Of a stretch of 64,000 bases of DNA, positions 26,770 to 33,495 are shown piece after piece. The DNA is taken from positions 124,001-188,000 of the forward strand of contig DASZUU010000049.1 of the NCBI GenBank assembly GCA_035547425.1, in the 5' to 3' direction. This DNA comes from Alloacidobacterium sp035547425. GTDB lineage: Bacteria; Acidobacteriota; Terriglobia; Terriglobales; Acidobacteriaceae. Positions within the stretch are counted from its first letter, which is position 1, and each line of letters starts with the position of its first letter. The notes under the pieces are model-generated. The model did no database searches, was not told where the DNA came from, and saw only the letters and a list, made by a program, of their open reading frames with translations. A program made the translations under genes and the position numbers.

Positions 26770-27123
26770 TCAGCTCCCCAGCAGCGTGTTTTTGCCCAGA
26801 TTGAGCGCGCCGGGAGCCACCCCGCCAGGCCCGGTGAGCATCGTCGACGTCAGGCCCGTGCGACCGGCCAGCGCCGCGCGTGCCAGGATGGAGCTGAGAT
26901 CGGGCGTCTTCTGATTCGCCGCATTCTCGGCTTCCGCGTTTTGGCGCTGCTGGCTCAACGTCTGCTGCTCCGCTTCGCCTTCGGCGTTCTGCTGGTTCTG
27001 CAGCTGCTTCTTCTGCACATCCGCCTGCTGGCCGCCGCTGTAGATGCCGTACGCCAGCGATCCCGCGCTGGCCGCCGCGGTGCCCAGCGCCGCGATACCC
27101 GCCAATGAAAGCACTCCAGACAT
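26770..27123 (-). CDS. Small Gly/Ala- and Gln-rich phage head protein
   Basis: 117 residues from ATG 27123 (MSGVLSLAGIAALG) with AAGGAGACGGC upstream; the longer frame to 27207 is not needed. A hydrophobic N-terminus (about 1-30) is followed by a Gln/Glu-rich coiled coil (QKKQLQNQQNAEGEAEQQ) and a Leu/Gly-rich C-terminus. It resembles small structural or ejection proteins found beside portals. No family was assigned. Confidence 0.65.
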   Translation of the reverse strand: MSGVLSLAGIAALGTAAASAGSLAYGIYSGGQQADVQKKQLQNQQNAEGEAEQQTLSQQRQNAEAENAANQKTPDLSSILARAALAGRTGLTSTMLTGPGGVAPGALNLGKNTLLGS

Positions 27124-27133
27124 AGCCGTCTCC

Positions 27134-27334
27134 TTACTTGTTGATGTTGTGAGCAGCCTGCGCCATCTCGCGCACCTTGCTGCCGTACTTGCCCGCCAGC
27201 GCGGCATTCAGCTTCGACTTCGGAATCGGCTTATCCTCATCCACGCCGAGCGCCCGATGCAGGCGTCCTTTGTGGCTTTTCTTGAAGGCCTTCTTTGCCC
27301 AGTGATCGACGACCTTTTTCGCCTTGCTCGCCAT
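27134..27334 (-). CDS. Small basic phage protein (66 aa)
   Basis: ATG 27334 overlaps the stop of the upstream cupin-like gene (TGATG). The product is MASKAKKVVDHWAKKAFKKSHKG... with many Lys residues, then PIPKSKLNAALAGKYGSKV. Small basic proteins of this type occur in BPP-1-like head operons; the function is unknown. Confidence 0.68.
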   Translation of the reverse strand: MASKAKKVVDHWAKKAFKKSHKGRLHRALGVDEDKPIPKSKLNAALAGKYGSKVREMAQAAHNINK

Positions 27335-27795
27335 CACTCCTCCGTAATCAAAACGGTATTGTTCTGCTGCTTACGGCTCAGCAGGCGCTCACAGTCATCC
27401 GTGAACTCCGCTTCCGCCTCTTCCACAGTGCGAGCTTGCGTCGGAAAGATCATCGTGATGATCACCGGCGACCGCGATACGAAGACCTGTTTGCGTCCGG
27501 AGCTCGCCGGCAGCACATAGTAGCCGTCGAGCTCCTGCCATTCCTCGCCGACGAGCACCGCGGCAGCGCCGCACACGATCACCGTCGTCGCTCGCTTGAT
27601 CAGAGCGCCTGTCATCACCATGCCCTGCGGCATGATGACGGTCCGCGCATACATCCCGGCGTGAATCACATGCTCTGTCGGCAGCTCGATCTGGTCGCCC
27701 GCCGCCAGCAGCGCATCCTCAACCGTAGCGATGCGCGGCAGCATATCCTTCGGCGTGGCGCACAAGGCAGACGAGCGGATCGCAAGCATGCTCAC
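27334..27795 (-). CDS. Cupin-like phage protein
   Basis: 153 residues. The central HVIHAGMYARTVIMPQGMVMTGALIKRATTVIVCG (shown shortened: YARTVIMPQGMVMTG) followed by PASSGRKQVFVSRSPVIITMIFP suggests a double-stranded beta-helix (cupin) fold, often found in BPP-1/T7-like phages. A bound metal is uncertain, since only one His (HVIH) is near the usual position. The C-terminal EEAEAEFTDDCERLL is helical. It overlaps both neighbours by 4 bp or less. Confidence 0.65.
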   Translation of the reverse strand: MSMLAIRSSALCATPKDMLPRIATVEDALLAAGDQIELPTEHVIHAGMYARTVIMPQGMVMTGALIKRATTVIVCGAAAVLVGEEWQELDGYYVLPASSGRKQVFVSRSPVIITMIFPTQARTVEEAEAEFTDDCERLLSRKQQNNTVLITEE

Positions 27796-28256
27796 TGGAG
27801 TCTCCGGCAGAACACATGATTCGTAAGCGCGTAGTCATCCAGCAGCATCAGAAGCCTGTCAAGATTGCCGCCCACACGCGCGCTGTAGAAGATAGCTACA
27901 CACCCAGCCGCCCGGGCGAATCGCTCCGCTTCCGACATCAGAAAGCGCCCCAGTTCGCTGGCGCGCGCCGCCGGCAGGACAAACAGGCTTTCCACCGAGG
28001 CAAACTTTCTGCCGTAGTGCGGCAACGCAGCAGTAAACACGCATGCAAACCCTTGCAGCTCGCCGTCCACGTACGCGCCGAAGCACTGCGCCGCGCCAGC
28101 CAGCTCCAGGCTCTCGTATGCTTCCCTCGACCGCGCCGTGGGACCACACAGCGGATTCGCGCATTCCTCGCTGTATGCGGCAAACATCTCCGCCGCGCGC
28201 GGATGATCGAAGATCTCCGCACACGATATCGCTCGCACTGAAAGGATGCCGGTCAC
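27792..28256 (-). CDS. GNAT-fold N-acetyltransferase of the phage head operon
   Basis: 154 residues from GTG 28256. The order GELQGFACVFTAALPHYGRKFASVESLFVLPAARASELGRFLMSEAERFARAAGC (shown in part) carries the GNAT motif A pattern: a beta strand ending SLFVLPAAR, then the loop and helix that bind acetyl-CoA. Such enzymes are common next to terminase in podoviruses; the substrate is unknown. A 17-bp motif lies 23 bp upstream. Confidence 0.72.
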   Translation of the reverse strand: MTGILSVRAISCAEIFDHPRAAEMFAAYSEECANPLCGPTARSREAYESLELAGAAQCFGAYVDGELQGFACVFTAALPHYGRKFASVESLFVLPAARASELGRFLMSEAERFARAAGCVAIFYSARVGGNLDRLLMLLDDYALTNHVFCRRLQ

Positions 28257-28279
28257 AATCGGCAGTATGCTGCGCCACA

Positions 28280-28296
28280 GAAAAGTTACGCGTACA
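28280..28296 (-). promoter_or_regulatory. Late-gene motif, copy 1 (TGTACGCGTAACTTTTC)
   Basis: Identical over 17 bp to 24319-24335. It lies in the 48-bp gap between the terminase stop and the GNAT start, that is, at the start of the head block. Confidence 0.55.
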
Positions 28297-28304
28297 CCGA
28301 CGCG

Positions 28305-29777
28305 TCACATGTGCGCGTAAGGATCATATTCCTGCGGGCTTTCGCGACGCCGCGACCCAAAGACATCATCACGTTGCCGCGCCGGCGCATCCGGCAACGT
28401 GAACGTAAGCGCCAGCCCGTCCGCCAGGTCAGGCGACCGTCTCAGGCGCTTCTTCACCGCATCCTTCGGCTCGATCTGAAATTTGCCATTCGAGAAGAAG
28501 TAAGTAGGAGTCGCCAGCTCCGCAATCATCTCCGGGATATGCGGCAGGCAGCCCGCGCCCTTGATCCACTCCGCCATTTCCATCCACATCTGGGCACGCA
28601 TGTTCAGATAGCGCGGATTCGCGCTTGGCTTGTCGAACTGGATCGCATACGGCGATCGACCCGCGGCCCGCAGCACATCCACAGCGCCGTGCGCCCAGCC
28701 GACCGTGTCATCAAAGAATGCCTGCTCCGCGTCGAGCTCGTTCATCATGCCCATCACCCGGTTCGCAATGTCCACCGACACAGCGCTTCCGCGCGCATGA
28801 CGCATCGTCACCGGCATAAAGGCAGCAAGGCCCTGGCGTGGGAACAGAATCGTGCGATCGTCGCCATATCGCGCTACGTCGACGCCGATCCGCTTCTCAG
28901 CCCATTCATAGCTGCCCGGTTTCGGCGAGCGATTCATCGCAGCTTCCACTTCTTCGACAGACAGCAGCGCATTGATGGAACCGGGAGGGAACTGCCCGAG
29001 GATGTACGCCATCACCCACGGGTTGTCGCGTCCATAGGTCGCAATCTGCTGCCGCGCCCATTGGATATCTACGCGCGGCGTGCGCTTCGGATCATCCGGA
29101 TCGGCAGTGATCGAGATGACTTCGTACTTGCCTTCCTGTCCTTCGCCGCGCAGCAGCGTCGAGACTTCGTACAGCAATCCGGTCTGGCTGGTCGTATTCC
29201 CCGCCGTGATGACGAGACCATCTTCGCAGCTGGTCAGTCCCTGCTCCGCGCTGCGCAGCATGTTCGGCGGAATGTCGCCGCTCTCATCGATGAGGTAAAA
29301 GGGATAACGCGAGTGCAGACCGGCGAGCGTTCGACCGATCGTCTCGAGATCGGCCGTCTTCGACCATCCCTTCGCAGCGAGAAACCACGTCTCCGGATGA
29401 TCCTTCGCGACGATGCGCGTGCCCGTCCACTCAAAGGCCTCAATCAGCAGCTGGCTTTCATTGCGCCACCGCGCCATTTCCGCCCAGAGGTTGTCGCGCA
29501 GGTTGTCCGCGGTGATCGAAACCGCAATGCCTTTGGGGTGCTCATTGGGAGACGCAAAGCAGAGAAGGCGATGCCATCCGGCCCACGCCAGCACCGCGGT
29601 TTTGCCCGGGCCCGCGCAGGCCTTCATCGCGATGCGTTTGCGCCCCGGCCTGCCCAGCAGCTGCAACACGTCAGCCTGCCACGCATCCGGCTCAGCATGG
29701 AAGACTTCTCGCACAAAGAGCAGCGGGTCGCACCGCCACGCCTCAATCTTGCGGCTGGCTTGCTTCTTTTTCGTCAT
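28305..29777 (-). CDS. terL: Terminase large subunit
   Basis: About 490 residues. The ATPase shows a Walker A-like ACAGPGKT (about residues 53-60) and Walker B YLIDESG; the nuclease domain shows the acidic motifs IGVDVARYGDDRT and DDTVGWAHGAVD, plus DLADGLALTF near the end. It packages DNA into the prohead. I chose ATG 29777 (MTKKKQASRK); a GTG at 29792 is also possible. It overlaps the small-subunit gene by about 35 bp. Confidence 0.93.
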   Translation of the reverse strand: MTKKKQASRKIEAWRCDPLLFVREVFHAEPDAWQADVLQLLGRPGRKRIAMKACAGPGKTAVLAWAGWHRLLCFASPNEHPKGIAVSITADNLRDNLWAEMARWRNESQLLIEAFEWTGTRIVAKDHPETWFLAAKGWSKTADLETIGRTLAGLHSRYPFYLIDESGDIPPNMLRSAEQGLTSCEDGLVITAGNTTSQTGLLYEVSTLLRGEGQEGKYEVISITADPDDPKRTPRVDIQWARQQIATYGRDNPWVMAYILGQFPPGSINALLSVEEVEAAMNRSPKPGSYEWAEKRIGVDVARYGDDRTILFPRQGLAAFMPVTMRHARGSAVSVDIANRVMGMMNELDAEQAFFDDTVGWAHGAVDVLRAAGRSPYAIQFDKPSANPRYLNMRAQMWMEMAEWIKGAGCLPHIPEMIAELATPTYFFSNGKFQIEPKDAVKKRLRRSPDLADGLALTFTLPDAPARQRDDVFGSRRRESPQEYDPYAHM

Positions 29778-30276
29778 CCGTGCCACACACAAGCTGCTCG
29801 AGCGTCAGCTTGCCAGAGTGCTCATGCTTGTCCGTGAACAGCTTAAAGTAGCGCCCGAGCCGCTCGAGGTTCTGGCCTTTGTCGACGTGCTTTACCTTTT
29901 TCGTCACCGTCTTGATACCGAGCGACGTTTTGCGCTCTTCGACCTCAACAGAGGCGATCGACGCGCGAGTCACATCGTCGAGCAGATGCACGGGAATCAG
30001 GTTTCCGTTAGCGTCGAACAGCTTTCCGGGATCGAAGTAGGCCAGCTTTGCGATCTCTTCCAGCGTCCGCTCCGCCGTGATCTCGAGCTTCTCCACTCTT
30101 CGCTCATGCCGCGCGGCCACAATCTCCGCAACCTTAGCATTCTTTAGCAACTTGGCGCCGGTGACGTGAGCGCTGGAAGCCGCATAACCAGCGGCGATCG
30201 CAGCTCTCGTAGCGTTTCCGTCTACGAGGTATTCCGCGATGAACAGCCCCTGCTTCGGCGTCAGCTTGTCGCTCAT
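29743..30276 (-). CDS. terS: Terminase small subunit (terminase_2 family)
   Basis: 177 residues from ATG 30276, which overlaps the upstream stop (ATGA). The N-terminal LTPKQGLFIAEYLVDGNATRAAIAAGY is the hallmark helix-turn-helix of the family, continuing TGAKLLKNAKVAEIVAARHER. The DNA-recognition domain is followed by coiled-coil oligomerisation helices. Phages with this TerS type often package from pac or cos sites near the gene; no such site was identified. Confidence 0.92.
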   Translation of the reverse strand: MSDKLTPKQGLFIAEYLVDGNATRAAIAAGYAASSAHVTGAKLLKNAKVAEIVAARHERRVEKLEITAERTLEEIAKLAYFDPGKLFDANGNLIPVHLLDDVTRASIASVEVEERKTSLGIKTVTKKVKHVDKGQNLERLGRYFKLFTDKHEHSGKLTLEQLVCGTDDEKEASQPQD

Positions 30277-30782
30277 TTCGTGACCTTTTTCCACTTCACC
30301 GGACGCTCGGCCCGGCGCTTGTAATTGCAGATGTCGCTGACCGTGGCCGGCGGCAGATTGAGCTCCCGGGCAATCTCACGTACACCCTTGCCCTGGTCCT
30401 CATGCAACTCACGGATATGATCCACAAGCTCATCCGAGATACGCGAACAGTGGTGCCCCTCGCCTACCCGATACCCGTTCTCGCCATAGCCCACTACGCG
30501 CTTTTGCGGAGGAGCAAATAGCTTTTCCTGCGCCGCGCGGATCGCCGCCAGCTCCTCGCTCCGCTCCGCCTTCACTTCCGTGCGCGAAGCCTTCAGGCCG
30601 CCGCTCCGGCGCGGGATGTAAAGCAGCAGTGCGTGGCGAATCGCGTCTTCGATCCAGGCAACGGATTTTTCCCAGTCTTCCGCCAGCCGCGCAATCGTCA
30701 GGCCGCCGGCAAACTGCGCCGCTACCACCTCTCGCGAAGCGGCGAGTTCATCCCGGCCCTCACATACATCCGACTCTTGCAT
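30273..30782 (-). CDS. HTH DNA-binding protein upstream of terminase
   Basis: 169 residues from ATG 30782 (MQESDVCEGRDELAASREVV), preceded by GGGAGG at the right distance; the frame to 30935 overlaps the initiator gene. Two HTH-like segments are visible: FAGGLTIARLAEDWEKSVAWIEDAI near the N-terminus and GVREIARELNLPPATVSDICNYKRR near the C-terminus. It may be a transcriptional regulator of late genes or a second packaging factor; this is inference. Confidence 0.68.
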   Translation of the reverse strand: MQESDVCEGRDELAASREVVAAQFAGGLTIARLAEDWEKSVAWIEDAIRHALLLYIPRRSGGLKASRTEVKAERSEELAAIRAAQEKLFAPPQKRVVGYGENGYRVGEGHHCSRISDELVDHIRELHEDQGKGVREIARELNLPPATVSDICNYKRRAERPVKWKKVTK

Positions 30783-31608
30783 TTCGCGCCTCCCGCAACC
30801 GCTGCTCATCCCAGAACCAGCGGTCTTCGTCTTTCCAGTAGCCATCGCCAAAAAACTTGTCGATTCCCAGCTTGACGCGCAGATACGGTCCCATCTCGAT
30901 CTGCCGATGCCATGCCGCCACCATCGCGAGCGCAATCGTCGGCGGTGGCTGGCCTTTCGTCATCTCGAGCGCAATCACATCGCGCAGCAATCGGCGTCTT
31001 CGCTTACGCGCCCTTGCAATCGAAAGGGCATTGCACACCTGGTCGACAGCATGCTCGAGCGAACCCTGCAGCGGGCTGTCGCGGCCACACGTCCCCCCTT
31101 GGGGGACAACAGGGGGAGGGGACATGAGGGGGACTAAAGGGGAAATACCTAATAGGGGGTGTGGGGGAAGTGTCGCTGCGACACCTTTTCCCGTCGCTGC
31201 GACACTTTCTACTGTCGCTGCGACATTCTCATCCTCGTCGCTGCGACCATTTCCACACGCTTCCAGGCCGCCATCCATCGTGCGCCGCTTGCTCTGCGCC
31301 GCCGTGTACGCAGCGTCGAACACCGCAGCCAGGTCGCCGCCAAGCATGGCAAGATTCACCTTCAACGCAGGACGCAGCCGACCTTTGAACCACACTTCCG
31401 ATCGCTCAAGCAGACCTATACTCACGAAGACCTGGACTAGCCGCGTCACAGTGCGTTCGGACACTTCCGTAAGCTCTGCAATGCGCGAGATGCCGGCCAG
31501 CGCCAGGCCTTCCGCGTTCGCCTCATCGACAATGAGCACGAGCACACTCTTCGCCGTCGGATTCTCCAGTTTCGTGCGATAAGCGTCGCGCAAATTCTCC
31601 CAGCTCAT
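30760..31608 (-). CDS. Putative phage replication initiator (winged-helix N-terminus, lambda O-like layout)
   Basis: 282 residues. The N-terminal 85 residues form a winged helix-turn-helix (LAGISRIAELTEVSERTVTRLVQVFVSIGLLERSE), as in phage replication initiators. A low-complexity linker (about 117-175) contains three repeats VAATVES/VAATGKG/VAAT and Pro-rich sequence; its DNA holds four copies of a palindromic 11-mer. The C-terminal domain (QVCNALSIARARKRRRRLLRD...YLRVKLGIDKFFGDGYWKDEDRWFWDE, in part) resembles the helical C-terminal part of such proteins. The layout, initiator N-domain, ori-like iterons in the linker DNA, then C-domain, is that of lambda O. No helicase or primase is encoded, so the host replisome would be recruited. 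Confidence 0.62.
   Translation of the reverse strand: MSWENLRDAYRTKLENPTAKSVLVLIVDEANAEGLALAGISRIAELTEVSERTVTRLVQVFVSIGLLERSEVWFKGRLRPALKVNLAMLGGDLAAVFDAAYTAAQSKRRTMDGGLEACGNGRSDEDENVAATVESVAATGKGVAATLPPHPLLGISPLVPLMSPPPVVPQGGTCGRDSPLQGSLEHAVDQVCNALSIARARKRRRRLLRDVIALEMTKGQPPPTIALAMVAAWHRQIEMGPYLRVKLGIDKFFGDGYWKDEDRWFWDEQRLREARNARVGCM
31091..31168. other. Hairpin plus G-tract block beside the iterons
   Basis: GTCCCCC-CTT-GGGGGAC (31091-31107) is a perfect 7-bp hairpin. From 31101 to 31168 the plus strand carries seven or more runs of four or five G, a strong strand asymmetry that could fold as G-quadruplexes. It lies inside the initiator gene and encodes a Pro-rich linker, right next to the iterons. 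Confidence 0.6.
31170..31247. repeat. Four palindromic iterons GTCGCTGCGAC (candidate replication origin)
   Basis: Copies at 31172-31182, 31193-31203, 31214-31224 and 31237-31247, with spacings of 21, 21 and 23 bp, about two helical turns. Each is a perfect inverted repeat around a central T; the first extends to 15 bp (31170-31184). On the minus strand three copies are read in the frame giving VAAT, while the fourth is read in another frame (RSD). The DNA, not the peptide, is therefore what is kept. Binding by the encoded initiator is the simplest explanation; binding by the phage ParB-like protein is the alternative. Confidence 0.72.
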
Positions 31609-31712
31609 CGCACCTTACCTCCGCGCACAGCAATGCCCCCATCCATGCGCGTATCGACCCAATCAGACACAGCCTTCTCCCAACGCGCCGCGATGCACCG
31701 CCGCGGCGTCAA
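31605..31712 (-). CDS. Possible 35-residue peptide upstream of the initiator
   Basis: A TTG-started frame gives MTPRRCIAARWEKAVSDWVDTRM... and its TGA overlaps the initiator ATG (ATGA), the junction style of this operon. There is no proper ribosome-binding site before the TTG, so it may not be expressed. Apart from this the 163-bp stretch 31609-31771 shows no gene. Confidence 0.28.
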   Translation of the reverse strand: MTPRRCIAARWEKAVSDWVDTRMDGGIAVRGGKVR

Positions 31713-31771
31713 CCTTGTTGCCGTTATGTCATGCGCTCAGTAAATTTGTCCGCGAAGAGAACGCGGATTTT

Positions 31772-32242
31772 TCAGCCCAAAAGCAGTGCCTTTACGCCGC
31801 CCCCAAACAGCGCTGCCCGCTGCCCGTCCGTCAACCGCCCCATGAAACGCTGCATCTCCTCCTGCGTAAATTCAAGCTCGATCCGGATCGCGGGCCGTAT
31901 GCGCTGCAGCCACAGCCGACACCTGCTGCTGCGCTGCTGCGCTGCAGCCACAGTCGACACCTGCTGCTCATCCTGCTGCTGTTCAGGCTTGCCGAAAGCG
32001 CCAGGGCGCTCGCCGCCCCTTCGCGCTTTCGCAGTCGCCAGTCCCGCCTTCGCGCGCATCGCCTTGCACGATTCCGCCGTCACTCCGTACTTCTGCTCGA
32101 GCTCCGGTCCCGTCATCGTTTCCGGCTCGGCACAGATTTGCCGTCTCACTTCCTCTGTCGGCCTATCTCCCCTCACGTACTTTCTCCTTTCAACACTGTT
32201 CGATTGCATCCGCGCGAAGGGGTCGATCATCTCCGCGCCCAT
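31772..32242 (-). CDS. Early-operon protein with HTH-like segment
   Basis: 156 residues from ATG 32242 (MGAEMIDPFARMQSNSV), with CAGGAGCC upstream; the frame remains open to 32299. A possible HTH is TMTGPELEQKYGVTAESCKAMRAKAGL (residues about 42-68). A Gln-rich linker (KPEQQQDEQQ) and basic segment follow, then FTQEEMQRFMGRLTDGQRAALFGGG. A 30-bp DNA repeat lies inside (31901-31968). No family was recognised. Confidence 0.58.
   Translation of the reverse strand: MGAEMIDPFARMQSNSVERRKYVRGDRPTEEVRRQICAEPETMTGPELEQKYGVTAESCKAMRAKAGLATAKARRGGERPGAFGKPEQQQDEQQVSTVAAAQQRSSRCRLWLQRIRPAIRIELEFTQEEMQRFMGRLTDGQRAALFGGGVKALLLG
31901..31968. repeat. 30-bp direct repeat inside the early gene, in two reading frames
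   Basis: 31901-31930 and 31939-31968 are identical at 29 of 30 positions (CCGAC against TCGAC). The offset of 38 bp is not a multiple of three, so the copies encode different peptides (SRCRLWLQR and QVSTVAAAQ). This points to a recent duplication or a DNA-level element near the candidate origin. Confidence 0.6.
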
Positions 32243-32270
32243 CACGGCTCCTGCCGGCAGCCGCACTATC

Positions 32271-32480
32271 TCACCGCGAATCGCTTTCGCGGGAGGCAAT
32301 TCCTTGGCCCGCTTCAGCTGCGCTTTGCACCCGCGGCGGCAATGCTTCGCGCGCGTACCAGCTCGGCTTCACTTCGGCCTCCTGGACAACCCGCGGAATC
32401 CCCAGCTCCTCCGGCGTCCGGTGAATCACCGGCCCGGAGGCCTGCGCGCCCGGAAAATACAACTCGCCATATTCATCCAC
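32271..32480 (-). CDS. Small early protein (69 aa)
   Basis: Starts at ATG 32480 (MDEYGELYFPGAQASGPVIHRTPEELGIP) with a GGATGTGG stretch upstream. The segment PRVVQEAEVKPSWYAREALPP reads like a short linear protein with little structure. No family was recognised. Position and strand fit the early operon. Confidence 0.5.
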   Translation of the reverse strand: MDEYGELYFPGAQASGPVIHRTPEELGIPRVVQEAEVKPSWYAREALPPRVQSAAEAGQGIASRESDSR

Positions 32481-32506
32481 ATCCGGCGAAACACTTGACT
32501 CTGCAT

Positions 32507-32788
32507 CTATCTCACCTTGCGCAATGCAAACCGCGTTCCGAGGCAGGCAGCGCCGCGCTTTTCGCGCCGCCCTTCAATCACCGCCGCTCCTCCGAAGAAT
32601 TCCGATACCTCGACGGAATCCACAGCTTGCAGCATCTCAATCTCGACCTTTGCCGAATTAATGATCGTCTGCGAAACCTCACACACAGCCCGCGCACGCG
32701 CCAGGTCCATCGGCTTGTCTGGATCCTTCAGCGCCTCCAATGTCTCGAACAGGTGATTCCTCAGGTCTCCCAGCTTGTTTTTCGCCAT
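32507..32788 (-). CDS. Small conserved-type phage early protein (93 aa)
   Basis: ATG 32788 with GGAGAAAGCAGG upstream. MAKNKLGDLRNHLFETLEALKDP and DLARARAVCEVSQTIINSAKVEIEML are a pattern I have seen in small helical proteins beside HNH genes of many phages; the function is unknown. The C-terminus is basic and Gly/Ala-rich. Its first third overlaps the end of the HNH gene in another frame. Confidence 0.7.
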   Translation of the reverse strand: MAKNKLGDLRNHLFETLEALKDPDKPMDLARARAVCEVSQTIINSAKVEIEMLQAVDSVEVSEFFGGAAVIEGRREKRGAACLGTRFALRKVR

Positions 32789-33488
32789 CCTGCTTTCTCC
32801 TCAATTTGCGTTTGAGAGCGCCGTTCAGCTGGATCACTTCTGCCAGCTCCCGAGGCAGACGCGTCCACATGCGGTTCCGCCGCGCCAGCTCGGCGCGCGA
32901 AACCAGCTCAAGATTGTCAATGTCACAGCGGCTGCGATCGCCGTCTTTGAAGCACACCGCGAAGCCGTCCGGAATCGGACCGTGCGCTTTTTCCCAGTTA
33001 TGCCGCTGCAGCAATGGCCAGATTTTCGTATTGCCGAAACCCGTATACTCCCCCGGCTGCCATTCCCGCACCTTGATGCGCCAGTAACCTTCGGCGTCGA
33101 CGCGCCGCGTGCCGATCGGCACCCAGTTCCTCGCCGCTATGCCATGACGCTCACCCTTCTTAAACAGCGTTTCCTCCATGCGTCCGCGGCCACGTGCATA
33201 CCCCGGCCGTCGCAGGCCTTTGTTAGCCGGCACATGGCCCGGACGAAATCGACAGGCGGCACCCACGTTGTCGCCGCGTCGCAGGCGGCAAGCTGCGGGC
33301 GACTGGAGATAGGCGGCGCTCTTCTTCAGGCCAAGCCGCGCAGCAAGCTGATATACAGAGCCGACGTGGCGGCCGAGCCTGCGCGCCAGCTCCATCGTCG
33401 ACATATCCGCATACAGCCTCCGGACCTCTTCAATCTCCGCTTCCGTGTAGTACCGCCGCGGCGGCAGAATATGACGGCTCTTCGTCAT
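32679..33488 (-). CDS. HNH endonuclease with N-terminal HTH
   Basis: 269 residues from ATG 33488 (MTKSRHILPPRRYYTEAEIEEV). Residues about 15-55 form an HTH (RRLYADMSTMELARRLGRHVGSVYQLAARLGL). The HNH core follows: RRVDAEGYWRIKV, HNWEKAHGPIPDGFAVCFKDGDRSRCDIDNLELVSRAEL (shown across two phrases), with the conserved W..HG.IP.G and D...D.NLE pattern. It is a homing or packaging-associated nuclease. About 110 bp of its 3' end overlaps the next gene, longer than other junctions here, which hints at later insertion or C-terminal extension. Confidence 0.8.
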   Translation of the reverse strand: MTKSRHILPPRRYYTEAEIEEVRRLYADMSTMELARRLGRHVGSVYQLAARLGLKKSAAYLQSPAACRLRRGDNVGAACRFRPGHVPANKGLRRPGYARGRGRMEETLFKKGERHGIAARNWVPIGTRRVDAEGYWRIKVREWQPGEYTGFGNTKIWPLLQRHNWEKAHGPIPDGFAVCFKDGDRSRCDIDNLELVSRAELARRNRMWTRLPRELAEVIQLNGALKRKLRRKQDGEKQAGRPEESPVRDIGGAEGSRQADGPGACAGCV

Positions 33489-33495
33489 TGCCGGT

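Noticed and set aside
25063..27108. Rightward open frame of 681 codons
   Set aside because: Antisense to the portal gene and its neighbour; the portal motifs on the other strand are unambiguous.
28311..29837. Rightward open frame of 508 codons
   Set aside because: Antisense to terminase, which carries Walker and nuclease motifs.
31170..31247. Possible CRISPR-like array
   Set aside because: Repeats are only 11 bp with 10-12 bp spacers inside a coding gene, and no cas gene is present.
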